A stretch of 64,000 nucleotides of DNA. Source: Nitrosospira multiformis. GTDB lineage: Bacteria; Pseudomonadota; Gammaproteobacteria; Burkholderiales; Nitrosomonadaceae. The position numbers and the translations under genes were made by a program. Of the stretch, positions 62,780 to 64,000 are shown piece by piece (position 1 is the first letter of the stretch; each line of letters opens with the position of its first letter). The stretch covers positions 496,001 through 560,000 of the forward strand of contig NZ_FNKY01000001.1 in assembly GCF_900103165.1 (NCBI RefSeq). The letters run 5' to 3'. Under the pieces are notes generated by a model. The model was not told the DNA's origin. It was given only the letters and a program-made list of their open reading frames with translations, and did not search any database.

Positions 62780-63355
62780 GTGGTTAGGCAAGTGAGACAG
62801 GCGGGTACTGCGGCTCTCATCCTGGTGACGGCGCTTTACGCCGGCGCGGTGGCGGCGCATGGGAAAGTCTCATTGGAAGAGGACAACTGCGTGCGCCGGA
62901 TCGGCGACAGCATGGTGCACTTAAGCGCCTACCAGCCCCAATTTGAACCGAGCGCGCAATACTGCACGGAAATACCCAAGAGCGGAGACACCTATCTGGT
63001 GGTGGACCTGGTGGACCTGGCGCTGCGCGACATGCCGATCGGCATGCGGGTAATCAAAGGCACCAGCGAGACCGACGATGAAACCGTGACCTACCTGCGC
63101 CCGAGCATCCACCCGGATGGCGTCATCAAGGGAGAAACCAGCCTGGACCAGGGACTGTACACGGTCATCATCATCGCGGAAGGGCAGCCCCCGCTACGCT
63201 ACCAGTATCCCCTGCGGGTACAGATGATCAACTATGCACACATATTCCGCACCGCGGTGGGGCCCTTGATCGCCCTGCTAGTACTGACCCTGCTGGGGTA
63301 CAAGCTCATGAAATCCAAGCGCATGCAGCGCTGGCGCGCTTCGCGCCGCTCCTAG
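62780..63355 (+). CDS. amoE: AmoE (orf4), amo operon accessory membrane protein
   Basis: 191 codons from GTG with GGGAGGA upstream. The signal peptide ends before AHGKVSLEEDNC, so the mature protein probably starts with His, like AmoB. Two conserved Cys (in EDNCVRRIG and QYCTEIP) and the HLSAYQP motif are shared with AmoD. A single C-terminal membrane helix (AVGPLIALLVLTLLGYKLM) is followed by a basic tail. It is related to PmoD, linked to copper delivery or assembly in methanotrophs; its exact role is unproven. Confidence 0.9.
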   Translation: MVRQVRQAGTAALILVTALYAGAVAAHGKVSLEEDNCVRRIGDSMVHLSAYQPQFEPSAQYCTEIPKSGDTYLVVDLVDLALRDMPIGMRVIKGTSETDDETVTYLRPSIHPDGVIKGETSLDQGLYTVIIIAEGQPPLRYQYPLRVQMINYAHIFRTAVGPLIALLVLTLLGYKLMKSKRMQRWRASRRS

Positions 63356-63424
63356 GCGAAGAGGCGGACCCAGGCGGACGGCAAGAATACACGATTCAAC
63401 ATTCCTTTATAGGTGATTTTGATA

Positions 63425-64000
63425 ATGTCCTTACAAACTCTGAAACCTGCCCTGATAGGGCTAATGCTCACGATGATCGGCCTGCCATTTTCCACCTCGG
63501 TACAGGCGCACGGCGGACTGTCCCTCGCGGACGACATCTGCAAACTCACGATCGGCCCGTTTACCATGCACTTTACCGGCTACCAGCCGGAAGCCACGCA
63601 AGAAAAAGAATTCTGCGAAGACATCCCGGCGACGGGACGCACCGTAGTCGCCCTCGACTATATCGAAGAAGCGCTGCGCCCCCTGCCCACGGAAGTGCGC
63701 ATCATCCGCGATACCGGCGCGCAGGCGGGCGCCGAAGGCAACCTCGACGCCATCACCATCCTGCACATCCCGGCCAAGGTTTACCCCAATGGCTCGATCA
63801 ACTTTGAATACGACTTCATGCAGCCTGGCAAGTTTGTCGGCCTGGTGACCGTACGCGACAAGGAAGAATATGTCTCGCGCTTCCCCTTCTCGGTGGGTGA
63901 GCCCAAAGGCACCTCGCCCTACCTGATCGTCGCCATCGCGGCCCTCATCGGTGCGGCGGCGGTGTTCTTTTTACGCGGCCGGCAAAAATCCACGCCTGCC
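63425..64000 (+). CDS. amoD: AmoD (orf5), amo operon accessory protein (3' end outside window)
   Basis: 192 codons visible with no stop before the right edge. It is a paralogue of AmoE: signal peptide, then AHGGLSLADDICKLTIG, MHFTGYQP and EFCEDIP, with the same two Cys and His pattern, and a C-terminal helix (LIVAIAALIGAAAVFFL). The PmoD/AmoD family is implicated in copper handling for the monooxygenase. It follows amoE by 69 bp. Confidence 0.93.
   Translation, partial: MSLQTLKPALIGLMLTMIGLPFSTSVQAHGGLSLADDICKLTIGPFTMHFTGYQPEATQEKEFCEDIPATGRTVVALDYIEEALRPLPTEVRIIRDTGAQAGAEGNLDAITILHIPAKVYPNGSINFEYDFMQPGKFVGLVTVRDKEEYVSRFPFSVGEPKGTSPYLIVAIAALIGAAAVFFLRGRQKSTPA

Overview
The window comes from a chemolithoautotrophic ammonia-oxidising betaproteobacterium, most probably a Nitrosospira. 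The right end carries the ammonia monooxygenase operon amoC-amoA-amoB followed by amoE and the start of amoD. AmoA resembles Nitrosospira more than Nitrosomonas europaea, judged from memory of those proteins. The housekeeping genes around it (GlyA, RecA, AlaS, DnaA, GyrB, MnmE/G) are ordinary betaproteobacterial versions.

Layout, left to right: a truncated BtuF-like periplasmic binding protein and a divergent DAHP synthase (1-1.8 kb); a YajD-type HNH protein, miaA and a BON-domain lipoprotein (2-3.9 kb); a complete fatty-acid beta-oxidation cluster fadE, acyl-CoA ligase, thioesterase, FadN-type bifunctional enzyme and thiolase (3.9-12.8 kb); a run of small lipoproteins and envelope proteins including an 11-repeat Sel1 protein and a tandem pair of glycine-zipper lipoproteins (12.8-18.4 kb); an AT-rich accessory zone with an IS30-type transposase remnant, a toxin-antitoxin locus whose toxin is broken, and a type II-like retron, ending at a tRNA-Arg gene (18.0-22.3 kb); an MFS transporter and a REP/RAYT module beside a peroxiredoxin gene (22.3-24.9 kb); a leftward block recA-recX-lipoprotein-alaS-trxB-smr (25.4-31.5 kb); a protease-TPR protein and a YqhA-type membrane protein; the leftward rib-nusB-thiL-pgpA-pncC block; a RegBA-type redox two-component pair; glyA-nrdR-ribD; and the replication origin region, with gyrB-dnaN-dnaA leftward and rpmH-rnpA-yidD-yidC-mnmE-mnmG-rsmG-parA-parB rightward, leading directly into amo.

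Two parS-like palindromes (47.43 and 54.46 kb) bracket the origin. The DnaA-box-like sequences between dnaA and dnaN make that gap the best oriC candidate. The amo operon lies about 10 kb from it and is transcribed away from it.

The most unusual signal is in the retron. The reverse transcriptase has the retron hallmarks NAxxH, YADD and VTG, and a long N-terminal extension that looks like a winged helix. In its coding sequence, between that extension and the catalytic domain, lies a 22-bp perfect inverted repeat that extends to a near-continuous 75-nt hairpin. It is preceded by a small hairpin and enclosed by a 14-bp complementary pair. That is the layout expected of an msr-msd RNA, but inside the open reading frame. 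Several dispersed palindromic repeat families also run through the window, some supplying stop codons to host genes.
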